This document shows, piece after piece, positions 41,612 through 52,557 of a DNA stretch of 64,000 bases. Below the pieces are notes generated by a model. The model saw only the letters and a program-made list of their open reading frames with translations. It searched no databases and was not told the origin of the DNA. A program made the translations under genes and the position numbers. This DNA comes from Craspedostauros australis (taxonomy: Eukaryota; Bacillariophyta; Bacillariophyceae; Mastogloiales; Achnanthaceae), in contig JAMXDE010000004.1 of the NCBI GenBank assembly GCA_026770025.1, positions 2,170,001 to 2,234,000 on the forward strand, written 5' to 3'. Within the stretch, counting starts at the first letter, position 1. The number at the start of each line of letters is the position of its first letter.

Positions 41612-43730
41612 TCACTTCCAGTTCAAAACAAAGACGGGGTATGGGCTCTGCTGCGTCGCCTTCACGGACTCTGGGTGGAACAGTTCCAAATGCACATGAT
41701 CTGCGATGGATGGTGGCAGGGAGGAGAGGATCTCCTGCACCTGAAGCCCGAATCGAATGAAGGAAGATGCGCTGCACGAGATGAAGTCGGGCATGATCAG
41801 GTACAGGCGTTGGAATGCTCTGCTCTGCGTGTTGGCCGCTATGTGCGCGGGTGGCACATTCACGAAGTGGCTCGTTTGCGCTGCCAAGGATGCGAACACG
41901 AATTCGTAGGCCTCGTCAGCAAATTGGGCCGTGGAGACGCAGAAGGATGAACTTTCGACGTCCCAATTCGGATCATGATCGGCCATCCAGCGTTGGCAGG
42001 CCATCATCTCCGTCGATCGGATGGAGTTGGTGGAGGATGTGTCGCCAGTGCCATCCTTGGACATGGAGGATGGTGGCGGTGCTTGGTCTGATCGTGTCCC
42101 ATCGAGGCCCTCCTTGTTGTGCGCGTAGACGGAGGACTTCGTAAAGGTGAGGTGGAGCTGCTTCGCGTACTCCACGCTTTCGTTGGAGAGAAGGGGGTAC
42201 AGCTCCTTGCTGTGCAGAGGCGATTCCGTGTCGGGGAGACTAGACATGAACGGCATCAACGAGGAATCGCTGTGCTTTGTCTTGATGCCCACATCGTAGG
42301 GTTGGGAGATCACTTCAACGACGATGGTTGGGTACGGTGACTGCCGACCTTCGTACAGTTTCGCGTCTGGTGACAACATGATGCGGCCGTCCTCGCTTTC
42401 ACCGTACGTCGGGTGCATGTGAGCACAGTTGACAGAAACACTGCGGCGGGTGCGGAACGTTGCCGAAAGAGAAATCAGATGAGGGTGGTTTAGCGATTGC
42501 GGCATGGTTGGTGAAAACGGCAGTAGCGTGCACAGACAATTAAGCAATGATGCCGGCACCGACGAGCACACACACACGCTCAGACGTAAATATCGATCGC
42601 CGGAGCTGGAGACAGTGTCGAGAAACCGCAGTTTTCGTTCATGAACTCACCTGAAATCTTCGTCGGAGATGCCGTAGAGATGTCGGGAATGTTTGCTCAG
42701 CTTCTGATCTGTGACATACTCCTGAGAGTGCTTGCGTGCATCGGTGATGGAATCCATAAGCCGATCGAACATGGGGAAGCTGTTGGAGAGTTCTGCGTTG
42801 GTTGGGACGACATACACCTGGGTTTGCTTCATCGGTGGCCGAGGAGATCCATCTGTAGTGCAGACATTTTCGGGAATGGTTTTGTAGTTTGCGTACGTGC
42901 GATGAATGGGGTTGGCAGAATATGTAGGTGCAAGCCGCGAGTTCATGGTGAGTAGAGGATGAGGATGTCGAAATATGCAAGGACTGATCTCATTGGCGAG
43001 CACGAAATGGTGGGGCCAACCAATAGTTTTCATGACAGTTGTCCTGGATGAGAACCGGCATTTTGAAGATGTGGCCATCGGCCATTCATTCCTTTCCCAT
43101 TCACATGTTGCGCGCACAGCCACGCACACAGCCACATGCGTGTACAGGACATATTATCCTTGGGCACCTTCTTGCCGTCGCTGTTGTCACTGTTATCGCC
43201 ATCTTCAACTCACCTTCTTCTGGATTCTCTGCCGTTCCATATTCCTCTCCGAACGTGCGTGCTTCCTTGAGCTTGCGAAAAATGTTGGCCACGATGATTG
43301 CCGGATCGTCGGAAGTTTCGCAAATGAATGAGAGCTTGTTGCCGCACTTGGAATCTTGGAGGAGGATGGAGCTCATCGCCGGGACGACGCCGGAATCGGA
43401 GACATGCGGTTCATCTTTGGAATGATCCTCGATCCATTCTTGGGTGTTTCTGAGAACGCGATAGAAGGGATTGGCATCGTTGTCGCCCGATGCTTGCTGG
43501 CTCCGGTGATGTGGATTTTGGGATGGCTGGAAAGGTGAAGAGTCGGATGATGACACGGATGGCCCATCATCCTTGTAGTTGAGGTGGGTTGGCAGGCGTA
43601 TTGATGCACCCTGGGAGGCTCTTTGGAATGCATGGCATGGCCTGGGCTGCATGAGCGCGGTTGTTCCGCCTGGCCAGAGGACTTGCAACGACAGAATTGC
43701 CGCGCAGGCTGGACCTATGATGACTCTCAT
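41612..43730 (-). CDS. secreted or plastid protein with two DUF1415-like modules, 3 exons
   Basis: Exons 43730-43214, 42852-42651 and 42440-41612 give 515 residues with phases 1 and 2 matching. An N-terminal signal peptide (about 1-25, AAILSLQVLWPGGTTA) is followed by a polar linker. Two related modules are then seen. Module 1 (about 125-280) has NIFRKLKEA, QVYVVPTNAELSNSF and ends in HMHPTYG...SPYPTIVVEV. Module 2 (about 370-515) has FVFASLAAQ, RLYLIMPDFISCSASSF and ends in LFHPESV...SPYPVFVLNW. The closing pattern of a His-Pro pair followed by SPYP resembles the bacterial DUF1415 family, whose function is unknown. The duplicated arrangement may be a pseudo-dimer. Targeting to the plastid or secretory route cannot be separated from sequence alone. 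Confidence 0.75.
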
Positions 43731-43799
43731 GTTACAGGTGTGGATTCAAGGTTTGATTTGGAATGTAGTGCCTCGATACAGCACAGAACTACAGCGCAG

Positions 43800-43829
43800 T
43801 ACGGTAGAGTACGGTAGAGTACGGTACGG
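43800..43829. repeat. 10-bp tandem repeat
   Basis: About three copies of TACGGTAGAG, 70 bp upstream of the DUF1415-like start codon. Confidence 0.85.
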
Positions 43830-45088
43830 TTGTGGATGGCACACGGTCTGGTTCTTCTCGAATTGGCTTGCTTCGTCCTGTGTCTTGAACTTAACTTGCT
43901 TTGCTCTGTTTTGGTCTGTTGCTCCGATTATGATTGAGATCTGCTCGGATTGACGTACTGATTGGCTGGTTTGCGGATATGCCGATGCGATGGTCAAAGG
44001 CTGCGAGGATACGAGAAGCGCAGAAAAGTTGTGTCAAGGGGATCGCTTCTTATAGTGGATGGACGAACGAACGCAATGAACGATCCGATGGATTATCGGA
44101 TGGATGATCGGCACACTGCGATTTCTTGATGAATGAACGGTGGATTGGATTGGAAGCTTTCGATGATGTTGGTGTCAGCACAGATGCAGCCAATGATACT
44201 AATGCGACTGTGGTTGGATGCTGAAATGGGGCCGTTGATTAGTGGTGGTGTTGGTGTGCTTGCAGGTGATGTCTCTGCCGTCGGATGAAGAAAGATGCAA
44301 CTGTGTCTCTTGTCTTGCCGAGAGTGAGCGATGGAATGAGTGGTGGTACGGATTGATTGGTGTGCAGCAGCCCGTTTGCCTTCTTTGGCGTTTGATGGCA
44401 GGGTTGATTTGTGTTCTGTACGAATCTTCCGTGGTTTGTCCCGATGGACGAGTGGGCAATGGCATGGCCGCCTGCAACGAGGTTGTTGGCGCTGTCGATA
44501 CTGTTGGTGGTGGTATTGTTGTTGTTGGTGGTGGTATGGTGTCGTTGGTGGCAGGAGGTAGGAGGCAGGAGGCAGCATGATGATGGATGTGTTCTGTTGT
44601 TGCGAGCGCCTTTGTCACAGTTTGAAATTCGAGAGAAGTGCGCGTTGTTTCAGCGAATTGATGTCTGTGACAAGGTACTAGCCAATCAGAATGCATAAGA
44701 TTGAGAACTAGCAGCTGCTGCAATGTCGCATGGAAGTTGCCCCATTCCCCTCAGCGCTAGTTTTGGCGGTTCTCGTCATCAAGGACACTTGACAGCACAA
44801 TTGACCAGCCGGTGCCCACTCACTTCTGGGAATAGTAACTGGTTTCGCAGAATAGCCAAATTTATCGCCGATGACGTTTGAATGATGCACCAGTTCTGAT
44901 CGCAAAATCCGAACCCCAAGCGAAACCCAAACGTGTCGTTTTCTACGCGATTCGTTGGACCAAATCTCTGCTTTCAACTTCAATTTGAGAAGTCGGACAC
45001 GCTTGATACATCCAAACACCACAAATCAAATCACATCTTTCGATGCGATCTTGTCTTTTCATGCAACTCACATCTTCAACACCAAACG

Positions 45089-45119
45089 CATCTCGAACAT
45101 CTCGAACATCTCGAACATC
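45089..45119. repeat. 9-bp tandem repeat
   Basis: A little over three copies of CATCTCGAA, just over 100 bp before the amidase start codon, probably in the 5' leader. Confidence 0.85.
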
Positions 45120-45225
45120 ATCTCTGCCACTCCGCCCATAGTCGCACGAGCGACCAGAGAGCCTTCACGGTCGCACCCGAGTGAAGCATCAATTTCGGCA
45201 GCATTACTCACCATCGCAACTGGCC

Positions 45226-46980
45226 ATGCATAGCAGTATCATGAGCCAACTGATGTGCTGCTGCTTGGCCCTATCCAACGATGGCAGAAAGGGCACAACG
45301 CTGAGTGCCAATGACATCCTCTCGTTGAATGCATGCGACCTGTCGGACGCCATTCACGATGGCACGGTGTCGTCCGCCGATGTGATGGCTGCGACGTTGG
45401 ACAGGATCGAACAGGTCAATCCATCCGCCAACGCCATCATCTCGCTGCGCAGTCGGCAAGCGTTGATCCAGGAAGCCCAGACCGCCGACGCCGAATTCTC
45501 CAAGCGACGTCGCGATTCGTCCGCTGGCTGGATGCACGGCATTCCAATTGCCATCAAGGATCTCTCGAACGCATCCTTGATCCCGACGACGTTGGGCGGA
45601 TCGGCCTTGCTGCCGGACTTCACGCCGTACTTTGCCGACCCCTTCGTCCAGAACCTGCAAAAGCACGGCGCCATCGTGATAGGCAAAACGAACGTGCCAG
45701 AGTGCGGCCTGGGATCGCACACCTACAACGATCGGTGGGGCACGACCGTCAATCCGTTCGACGTCACCAAATCGAGCGGCGGCAGCAGCGGCGGCGCGGC
45801 GGTCGCCCTCACGACGCGCATGCTGTGCATCGCGGATGGTTCCGACATGATGGGCTCGTTGCGCAATCCGGCGGGATGGAACCTGCTGTACAGCCACCGT
45901 CCCACGGCAGGAATCGTGCCGCAGCCGAAGGTCCGCAACGCGCAGGCCAATCCATTGCCGTATCCCATCAGCACGCCGGGGCCCATGGCACGCACGCCGA
46001 TGGATCTGGCGCAGCTGTTGCGGTGCATGATCGATGATGATGCCACGTTCGGTACAGCTGATATTCAGCGCATTCAACATATTGGGGGCTCCAGCATCGA
46101 CGACAACAATAGCAATAGCAACAACAACAGGATCAATGACAATGCTGAGCAGAGGGAAACCGACGCTCCACAGTCCAAACTGCGGATCGGTTGGATCGGT
46201 GATTGGGGTGGCAGCTATCCCACTGAAGACGGAATCCTCGACATCTGTTCCCACGCCCTCGAAGAATTCGCCAACCGCTACCCGGATCAGATCTCGCTGA
46301 TCCGCCATGACAGCAACGACACGATCTTCTCACCTGAAAAGCTGTGGCAAAGTTGGAACATCGCGCGTGCGTCGGTAGTGGCATCCGGCTACATCCCTGT
46401 GTTCGGAGAAGAGAAGTTGTTCGGTGAGAACGCCAAGATCAAGCCCGACTTTCAATGGGAACTGCGGCAAGGCCAGAAGGTGACTGACGAAGATTTGGCC
46501 GACGCCAAGCAAATCGCCCAAGAATATCAGGATACGATGGATGCCACAGTTTGGTCATCACAGTACGATGTGCTGGCCATGCCGTCGGCGCAGGTGTGGC
46601 CGTTTCCCGCGGAATGGAAGTGGCCGCAGCGCATCGGAACGCAGGAGATGGACACGTACCATCGCTGGATGGAGATGGAGGTGCCCGTGAGCTTGGGTGG
46701 ATTTCCGTGCGTGACGGTACCAGCAGGACTGCGCGCAGACGAACCGCGGTTGCCGATGGGGATACAGCTGTTCAGTGCGCGAGGGGAGGATGTGCGGTTG
46801 TTGCGGTTGGCGCAGATGTATCATGAGTACAAGGATTGGCCATCTCGGGTGGATGCGTTTCATTCGACTGGCGGCAATGGAGATGGATCTGCAGTGTCGA
46901 CGAAGACATTGGTGACAATGAAGGATCCATCGAGTCCGGCGCAGGATCTGAAGCAGGAACAGGACAAGGAACAGGAATAG
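45226..46980 (+). CDS. amidase signature family hydrolase
   Basis: 584 residues, single exon. ATG 45226 is the first in frame; a second lies at 45241. The amidase signature Ser-cisSer-Lys triad is complete: K111 in PIAIKDLSN, the cis-Ser S187 in SGGSSGGAAVAL, and the nucleophile S211 in GSDMMGSLRNPA. The 24-residue spacing between the two serines equals that of FAAH and other family members. The C-terminal half has the usual AS fold, with SLGGFPCVTVPAG and LPMGIQLFS. Members hydrolyse amides such as fatty-acid amides, indole-3-acetamide or small-molecule amides; the substrate cannot be told. An internal Asn/Ser tract (NNSNSNNNR) and a Gln/Glu/Lys tail look disordered. No targeting peptide is evident, so the enzyme is probably cytosolic. 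Confidence 0.93.
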   Translation: MHSSIMSQLMCCCLALSNDGRKGTTLSANDILSLNACDLSDAIHDGTVSSADVMAATLDRIEQVNPSANAIISLRSRQALIQEAQTADAEFSKRRRDSSAGWMHGIPIAIKDLSNASLIPTTLGGSALLPDFTPYFADPFVQNLQKHGAIVIGKTNVPECGLGSHTYNDRWGTTVNPFDVTKSSGGSSGGAAVALTTRMLCIADGSDMMGSLRNPAGWNLLYSHRPTAGIVPQPKVRNAQANPLPYPISTPGPMARTPMDLAQLLRCMIDDDATFGTADIQRIQHIGGSSIDDNNSNSNNNRINDNAEQRETDAPQSKLRIGWIGDWGGSYPTEDGILDICSHALEEFANRYPDQISLIRHDSNDTIFSPEKLWQSWNIARASVVASGYIPVFGEEKLFGENAKIKPDFQWELRQGQKVTDEDLADAKQIAQEYQDTMDATVWSSQYDVLAMPSAQVWPFPAEWKWPQRIGTQEMDTYHRWMEMEVPVSLGGFPCVTVPAGLRADEPRLPMGIQLFSARGEDVRLLRLAQMYHEYKDWPSRVDAFHSTGGNGDGSAVSTKTLVTMKDPSSPAQDLKQEQDKEQE

Positions 46981-47302
46981 AATGGTGGTAGAAAGTCCCG
47001 TCCTGTCTTGGATTGAGATGGCACGGGTGTCTATCAATGGAGCACGATGTGTATGGAGTGTAGAGTATCGATTTCGTATTTTACGTCATGGATGGCGGAT
47101 TGTTCGCTTGGATCCAGAGTTGTTGCTTGCATGTTCGCCGCGACCGTGGTCCGCTCTTGGAATGCCTCCTCCATACTCGCATGCTCTTACGAGTTCGAGC
47201 ATTTCCGACAACACCAAGGAGATACAGTGATAACAACAACTGCGGCAACGACGGCAACGACAGCAACATCCACATGCAAAAGCAAGAAAGGAAGAGAGAC
47301 CA
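46981..47302. other. convergent spacer, amidase and TOM40
   Basis: 322 bp hold the 3' ends of both genes. Nothing else seen. Confidence 0.5.
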
Positions 47303-48451
47303 CTAGCCGTCGATCTGCAATCCGTATCCAAACTTCATCTGATCAAAGAGATGATCAAGATCGGCGCTGAGAAGGATGGTGGGCTGCCCCGGTTCCTTGC
47401 CCATCTTGGCCTCCAGCACGGACTGCATCTTGGCGTTGCCGTCCACCGTGATATGCAGCTTGGACCGCGCGAATTTGAACTCGGCGCCGAGGAGCATCTG
47501 CGACTCTAGACTTATCGGCGAGAATCCCAGTTCGGCACCTAACGTGACCCTGTTGGGCGTGACGACGCGGGCGTAGTTGATCGACGCCATGCCCTGTGTG
47601 GAATTGAAGGATGCGCAGATAGTGGATCGTGGTGCAGCGGCCGTGGCCGACGCGATGGCATCGAGCTTGGCGTCGTCCTCGTCGCCGGCCGGGGCGTCGA
47701 AGGAGTACTTCATCAAGTAATTGGAGACCATGTTCTGGTTGGCGGAGATGTACATTCCCTCGCCGCCCATGTGAAAGTTGGGCGTGATGGCCTGGAGGTA
47801 GTTGCATCCGTAGACCATGCCGCCGCCCATGCTGCCGTATTTGAGGTTCGCCGTCCACGTCATGCCATTGATGTCCACCTCCGCCAGCGCCTGGTCGCCC
47901 TGACCGTCCGTGCTGAGGCCGAGCTGCAGCTTGGTCATGATGAGACCGCCCAGGAAGGCCTTGTGGATGCGGCCATCCACCGAGGGACGCGACGGATCGA
48001 TCCTCGCCATGAGCATGGAGTCCGTGTCGGCCACCTGCGTGAGCCACGTGTAGGATCGCTTGCGTCCGTCCGGCAGCATGGACGTTCCGAGCCAGAAGTT
48101 GTGGATGACGGCCATGTACGGGCTGACCTGCTTGTTGATGTCGCAGCGGAATCCATCGAAGGTTTCCAGCGTCACGAGCCTCTTGCAGTCCATCGTGGCG
48201 TTTTCGAACGGGCCTGGATTGACGAACGCCGATGCTTCCGCTGCGGCTCTCGCGATGGCATCGTCCTGCGCGTTGCCGCCTTCCACGGGGATCGACGTGG
48301 ATGCTGATGAGGTGTCCGGTGCCGCGCCGGGGGTCGGCGGTGGAGGCGGCGGCGGAGCATCCTCACACAACGTCCGCGATCCCAATGCAAACTTGCTCTG
48401 GAAATTCGAGGATGTTGGCGATCTGCCGTCCTTTGAACTTGAGGCTCCCAT
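47303..48451 (-). CDS. TOM40: TOM40, mitochondrial outer-membrane import channel
   Basis: 382 residues, single exon, ATG at 48451. A Pro-rich disordered N-terminus (PPPPPPPTPGAAPD) leads to NPGPFENATMDCKRLVTLET, matching the conserved start of the TOM40 barrel (NPGTFEECHRKCKEL in human). Alternating beta-strand sequence follows, including YLQAITPNFHMGGEGMYIS, which matches human YLQSITPCLALGGELVYH, and the protein ends with FGYGLQIDG, close to the Porin_3 C-terminal beta-signal. TOM40 forms the 19-strand pore through which nuclear-encoded precursors enter mitochondria. Length is in the family range. No signal peptide, as expected for an outer-membrane barrel. Confidence 0.92.
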   Translation of the reverse strand: MGASSSKDGRSPTSSNFQSKFALGSRTLCEDAPPPPPPPTPGAAPDTSSASTSIPVEGGNAQDDAIARAAAEASAFVNPGPFENATMDCKRLVTLETFDGFRCDINKQVSPYMAVIHNFWLGTSMLPDGRKRSYTWLTQVADTDSMLMARIDPSRPSVDGRIHKAFLGGLIMTKLQLGLSTDGQGDQALAEVDINGMTWTANLKYGSMGGGMVYGCNYLQAITPNFHMGGEGMYISANQNMVSNYLMKYSFDAPAGDEDDAKLDAIASATAAAPRSTICASFNSTQGMASINYARVVTPNRVTLGAELGFSPISLESQMLLGAEFKFARSKLHITVDGNAKMQSVLEAKMGKEPGQPTILLSADLDHLFDQMKFGYGLQIDG

Positions 48452-49019
48452 CCTTTCCCTTCCTCTCTTCGTTGCTGCTTCTGTTGCTACTTCTGTTGCT
48501 GCTTTTCTGAATGCAAGTGCTTCAGTCGAACGAGACGATCAAGCAATCAATAATGACGACAGTGATATCGATGATGGCGACGATAGTGAAGAGGGAGAAG
48601 ATGTTGATGGCTCTGTCTCTGTCTTGTGTTTGGCATCGGATTTGGTCAGCTTCGATCTGCGGCCACGGTGGTTGCTTCGTTGTTTGTGTGTTCTCTTGCT
48701 TCGCCCTTTGCCTCTTGTTTAGGATGCGGCATCGGGCGGATGGCAGACCGAAGCGTAGTCACGTGAGTCGCAAAGTGATGACGGATCGAAACTAGAGGAA
48801 GAGAGCGTAGCCAAGTTGAGGGCACTGTTCCAAAAGATGGAGACATCCATTATTCTTGATCAGGTTACCGTACCAAGACAATCTGATTCAAATTACTCTA
48901 CTCTACTGATCTATCATGACTCGCTCCATGAACACCAGTTGGGCGAAGCAGCGCACTCCATGGTAGATCATATTATATCTCGCACACCGGTGCGTTCAAA
49001 GTTCGGCGCATCCATTGCG
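48452..49019. other. intergenic region, about 0.57 kb
   Basis: Between TOM40 (upstream side) and the 3' end of the methyltransferase gene. Nothing recognisable beyond a TATAAT-like run at 48968-48980. Confidence 0.45.
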
Positions 49020-50389
49020 TCAACATCGCCGCGTCAGCTTGGCGATGCACACGTCGTGCCGCGGTTGGTTGAATTTGCATGGAAAGACGTACGGCAGCTG
49101 CTCGCATGCATCGCCTCTCGCCAGCCACGCGCATTCCACGTTGTGCTGATCCAGATGCCGCATCAACGTTTCGAATGTTGTCAAGTTGCGTTTCATGATG
49201 GCGAACAGAGCGAACTTTGCAGATGACGATGCGCGCAAGAAGTTCCTCATCACCAGCACCAAACTTTCAATGACGGACACATCGTAGATCACATCCGCGG
49301 CGAGCAGAACATCGGCAGCAAAGAACTCGGTCAAGGTCCGGCGCGTTCCTGCATCGCATTCCTGCTGTGCGGCTAAGCTTTCTTCCCGGGTGTCCTCTGC
49401 AAATGCATTCCATTCCAAATATCCCTGTGCAAAGAGTACGTCAGACGGCACAGTGTGTTGGAAAGCGCGCATGTTCAAATGCAATGGAGGAGACATGAAT
49501 GTGAGAGAGCGTGTGCGATCATGCAACGATCAACAAATAGCCTTTCTCCATATCTTCATGCATCCACGCATGCGCCAGTACGTCAGTTTCGTCTGTGCCT
49601 TCCCATCGTTGCGTCGCGTTGCGTTGCTTTGTCCGCAGCAACCACTCGGCATGCTCACAAGACACTTACTTCTGATACAACCGAATCAATCCATGACGCA
49701 TCCCCGCTGGTCGCATCATTCGGAGGTGAACAACGGCGTTTGATCCAGTCTGTATTGATGGCGATATTGTGCTGCATATTCTCAATGCAAATGGGCGTGT
49801 AGTCCGTCATATACACGGACGTCGCCTTGCACACACCCGCAACCACCAGGCTCGTCAGCCCCACGCCCGCGCCAATCTCGATCACGCGACGATCCGCGAC
49901 GTGCTGCGGATACCGCATGCAGAACTCTGCCAGGCATGCACCTGCCTCCCACAATCGCAACGAGACGTCGTTGTGGTACGGAAATATGCGGATGCGCAGA
50001 ACCGTCTCGCTGTCATCGTCAGCTGCTGCTTGCGCCGCATCGGTCGCGGGCATCTCGAAGGACAGCATGCAGGTGTCGGTTGCCTGTGGCACGCAGTCGT
50101 GGACGCGCGTCATGAGAAGCTCCATCAGATCGTCGGATTCCAGCATGCCATCGCGCGACTTCTCCACGAACGACACGTACTGCACGGCGAGATACTTCAC
50201 GTAGGATTCGGACAGACGATCTGCATGTTTGGACAGCAAAGCTGCGAAGCGGTCCTGCTCCTCGCGAGCATTGCCGAATGTGCCCAGCACTTGCATCGCC
50301 GGCGCCATCGCGATCAGCAGACGTTCCGACAACGGCAGCGTGTAGCGCTCATCTCCCGGATGTTGTTCATCGTCGTTCCTGGATTGCAT
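49020..50389 (-). CDS. FAM86/EEF2KMT-like protein methyltransferase, 2 exons
   Basis: Exons 50389-49670 and 49424-49020, joined in phase 0 (GTAAGT donor, GCACAG acceptor), give 374 residues. The helical N-terminus is followed by a class I methyltransferase core. The SAM-binding motif I is VIEIGAGVGLTS (E171-G177), preceded by the SLRLWEAGACLAEF segment that family 16 methyltransferases share. The post-I acidic position is MTDYTP and motif II-like AADVLLAADVIYD follows in exon 2. Layout and motifs are closest to FAM86/EEF2KMT, which trimethylates a lysine of elongation factor 2, though other lysine methyltransferases of this group (METTL21-like) are hard to exclude. Confidence 0.82.
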
Positions 50390-50838
50390 ATTGTGAGATC
50401 TCCTTCAGATTTGGCTAGGCTGTGCGAGTGTTGTCAGGGTGGCCGGCATTGCGCTGGTGGATCCGAGTACACTTCTCCACCCGTACGAGCCATCGGCAGA
50501 GTGTGCCATCCATGGTTCTCAGCCGAAGGAGCGATCGTGGTGTTGCGTAGTTACGATCGATGTGGTTGTGTGGTTGATCGGTTGATTGTTTCGGTAACGC
50601 GAGAAACATGGCCGATCAGACAGATCGAACTCTCGAGAGAGTCAAATTCTGAGTCATGGGTACTGGATCGCCGTTCTTCCTGTAGCCTCGTCACCAACAA
50701 CGATAGTCGAGCAACGCAGCATAATGTTTCGCAGTCCCATAGCTAGTATAATACGCATCATACGCACTCCTTTGAGCATTTGACGTCGCTCTATTCAATT
50801 ACACTACGTACTCTCCAGGTGCTTGGCCTTCCACCAAG
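50390..50838. other. intergenic spacer
   Basis: 449 bp between two minus-strand genes, carrying the methyltransferase promoter and the ankyrin-gene 3' end. Nothing specific seen. Confidence 0.45.
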
Positions 50839-52557
50839 CTACTTTTTCGCCAGCTCTTCTTCAATCGCCACCTTCAGCTCTGAGCATCCAAACTGCTCTG
50901 CCACCAACAGCAAGCTTTGGAGATCGTTCTCATTGGCCATCTCACCATCCTTGGTGAATGCCATGTCACCCGAGTAGATGCATTGGAGGATACAACGGAC
51001 GTGCTTTGGAAGATGTTGAGGAAGTTTGATGGTCGTGTGTTGGGTGGTACCGTCCTCTGCAGTTGTACGAGTATGGACGGTACCGGAGTCGATGATTGCC
51101 TTGATGGATGGCTGAACAATCATGAGGACGGTGCTCTTCGCCTTGATTGCTTCTTGGGCGTCACCAGATCCAGCCAAGAAGGTGAGATCGGACACCATCC
51201 GTTCCATAAGACCACGGGGGTGGTTTGGTTCCTGGACTGCAGTCAGCTCCTGCCTTTCTCGTTCTTGTCTGGTCTTTCTGATCAATGCATTCTGGAAGAT
51301 GCGAACAAAGTCCCGGTATTCTTCGGCGCAGTACCACGCATCTTGAAACTTCCAGCCACTTGTCTCTGGCTCATGATCCATACACTCAAACGCTGTCTTG
51401 CCATTTTTGTTCTTGATGGTGAGATCCATCTCACATGATTGGGCCAAGTACTTCACCAACTTGCGATCGATGCCATCAGGGTCTTTGAACGCTAGATGGA
51501 GTGCAGTGTCGCCATTCTTGTTTTGAACGTTGATGTCGACGTTGCATGACTCCATGAAGTACTTCATGACATCCTTGGATTTGCGTTGGCATGCATTGTG
51601 AAATGGAAGGCAGCCCCACTCGTCTTCAATGCTGATGTCCGCACCGTGTGACTCCACCAAGTACTTCACGACGCGTACGTCATTGTGGCAGCATACGCTG
51701 TGGAGAATAGATTCACCCTCATCGTCTTGGGCGTTCACATCAACTGCGCCTGAATTCATCAGGTACTCCATGATATCCCAATGGCCTTTCTTCCATGCAC
51801 CCAGAAATGCATTCTTCCCAACAATCTCTTGGAACTCGGAATTTAGCTCGGATGCCTCTATGAACTCTTTGACTATGTCGAACCATCCCTTTTTGCATGC
51901 TGTGGAAAGTGCGCGGCTGCTTCTGCTCAGAGCAGGTGCGGGTTCTGCTACAACTGATTTGATCAAGAACTTCGCAATGTTCAGGTGTCCCTTCTCGACT
52001 GTGCGAGCAAGCCCTTCTCTGAAATCGCAATCTTGAAGGTCGAGATCTGCTTTTCCTGAAGCCATGAGACACCTCACAATCTCGAAATGTCCCTCTTCGC
52101 AGGCAAGGTGGAACGCCGTTCTCCCACGGTTGTCTTGATGATTGACGTCCATTTCTTGCAACGACAGCAACTGCTTCACGACATCGACAAATCCTTTTTG
52201 ACTTGCATGGTGCAGCACTGTTCTTCTTTTGCCATCCTCACGCCTGACATCAACTGTTCCTGATGTGATCAAATATTCCAAGATTGTGGGAGTTGGATGG
52301 CCGCAGGCAGCCACGATTGCAGTGCAGGTGGCCCAGCCATCGATGGCGGCGCTGGGATTCGCTCCACATGATTCAACCATGTATTTCGTAAATTCGAGAT
52401 GGCCATGCTTGCATGCAGTGTACAGCAGCTTGTTTCCATTCGGGACCTTGGATGGATCCTTGGAGTTGCTCGGGTTTTGCTGTTTCCACAGCTTGACAGT
52501 TTCCACGTCTCCCTGTTCGGCCGCAGCCGCAAGGTCTTTGTCAGTCACCTTTGGCAT
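50839..52557 (-). CDS. ankyrin-repeat protein with C-terminal BTB-like domain
   Basis: 572 residues, single exon, ATG at 52557. About ten ankyrin repeats cover residues 8-395 (for instance RTAFHLACEEGHFEIVRCLM and GDTALHLAFKDPDGIDRKLV). Pairs such as HGHLEFTKYM and KGHWDIMEYL show the usual helix turns. After a polar linker, residues about 460-565 look like a BTB/POZ half (STVLMIVQPSIKAIIDSGTV, then HVRCILQCIYSGDMAF and LQSLLLVAEQFGCSELKVAI). BTB proteins often serve as Cullin-3 adaptors, with the repeats holding the substrate; that role here is inference. The order ankyrin then BTB also occurs in plant NPR1 relatives in the reverse arrangement, so no orthology is claimed. Confidence 0.88.
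   Translation of the reverse strand: MPKVTDKDLAAAAEQGDVETVKLWKQQNPSNSKDPSKVPNGNKLLYTACKHGHLEFTKYMVESCGANPSAAIDGWATCTAIVAACGHPTPTILEYLITSGTVDVRREDGKRRTVLHHASQKGFVDVVKQLLSLQEMDVNHQDNRGRTAFHLACEEGHFEIVRCLMASGKADLDLQDCDFREGLARTVEKGHLNIAKFLIKSVVAEPAPALSRSSRALSTACKKGWFDIVKEFIEASELNSEFQEIVGKNAFLGAWKKGHWDIMEYLMNSGAVDVNAQDDEGESILHSVCCHNDVRVVKYLVESHGADISIEDEWGCLPFHNACQRKSKDVMKYFMESCNVDINVQNKNGDTALHLAFKDPDGIDRKLVKYLAQSCEMDLTIKNKNGKTAFECMDHEPETSGWKFQDAWYCAEEYRDFVRIFQNALIRKTRQERERQELTAVQEPNHPRGLMERMVSDLTFLAGSGDAQEAIKAKSTVLMIVQPSIKAIIDSGTVHTRTTAEDGTTQHTTIKLPQHLPKHVRCILQCIYSGDMAFTKDGEMANENDLQSLLLVAEQFGCSELKVAIEEELAKK

Larger units (their letters stand above)
43731..45225. other. divergent intergenic region, about 1.5 kb
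   Basis: Holds promoters of the DUF1415-like gene and the amidase. Has a 10-bp repeat at 43800-43829 and a 9-bp repeat at 45089-45119, each close to one start codon. Frames at 44199-44723 (minus) and 44242-44580 (plus) overlap each other and look like chance from GTT/GGT-rich DNA. Confidence 0.45.

Noticed and set aside
45271-46308. 345-residue minus-strand frame within the amidase
   Set aside because: Antisense shadow; the amidase catalytic motifs on the plus strand are decisive.
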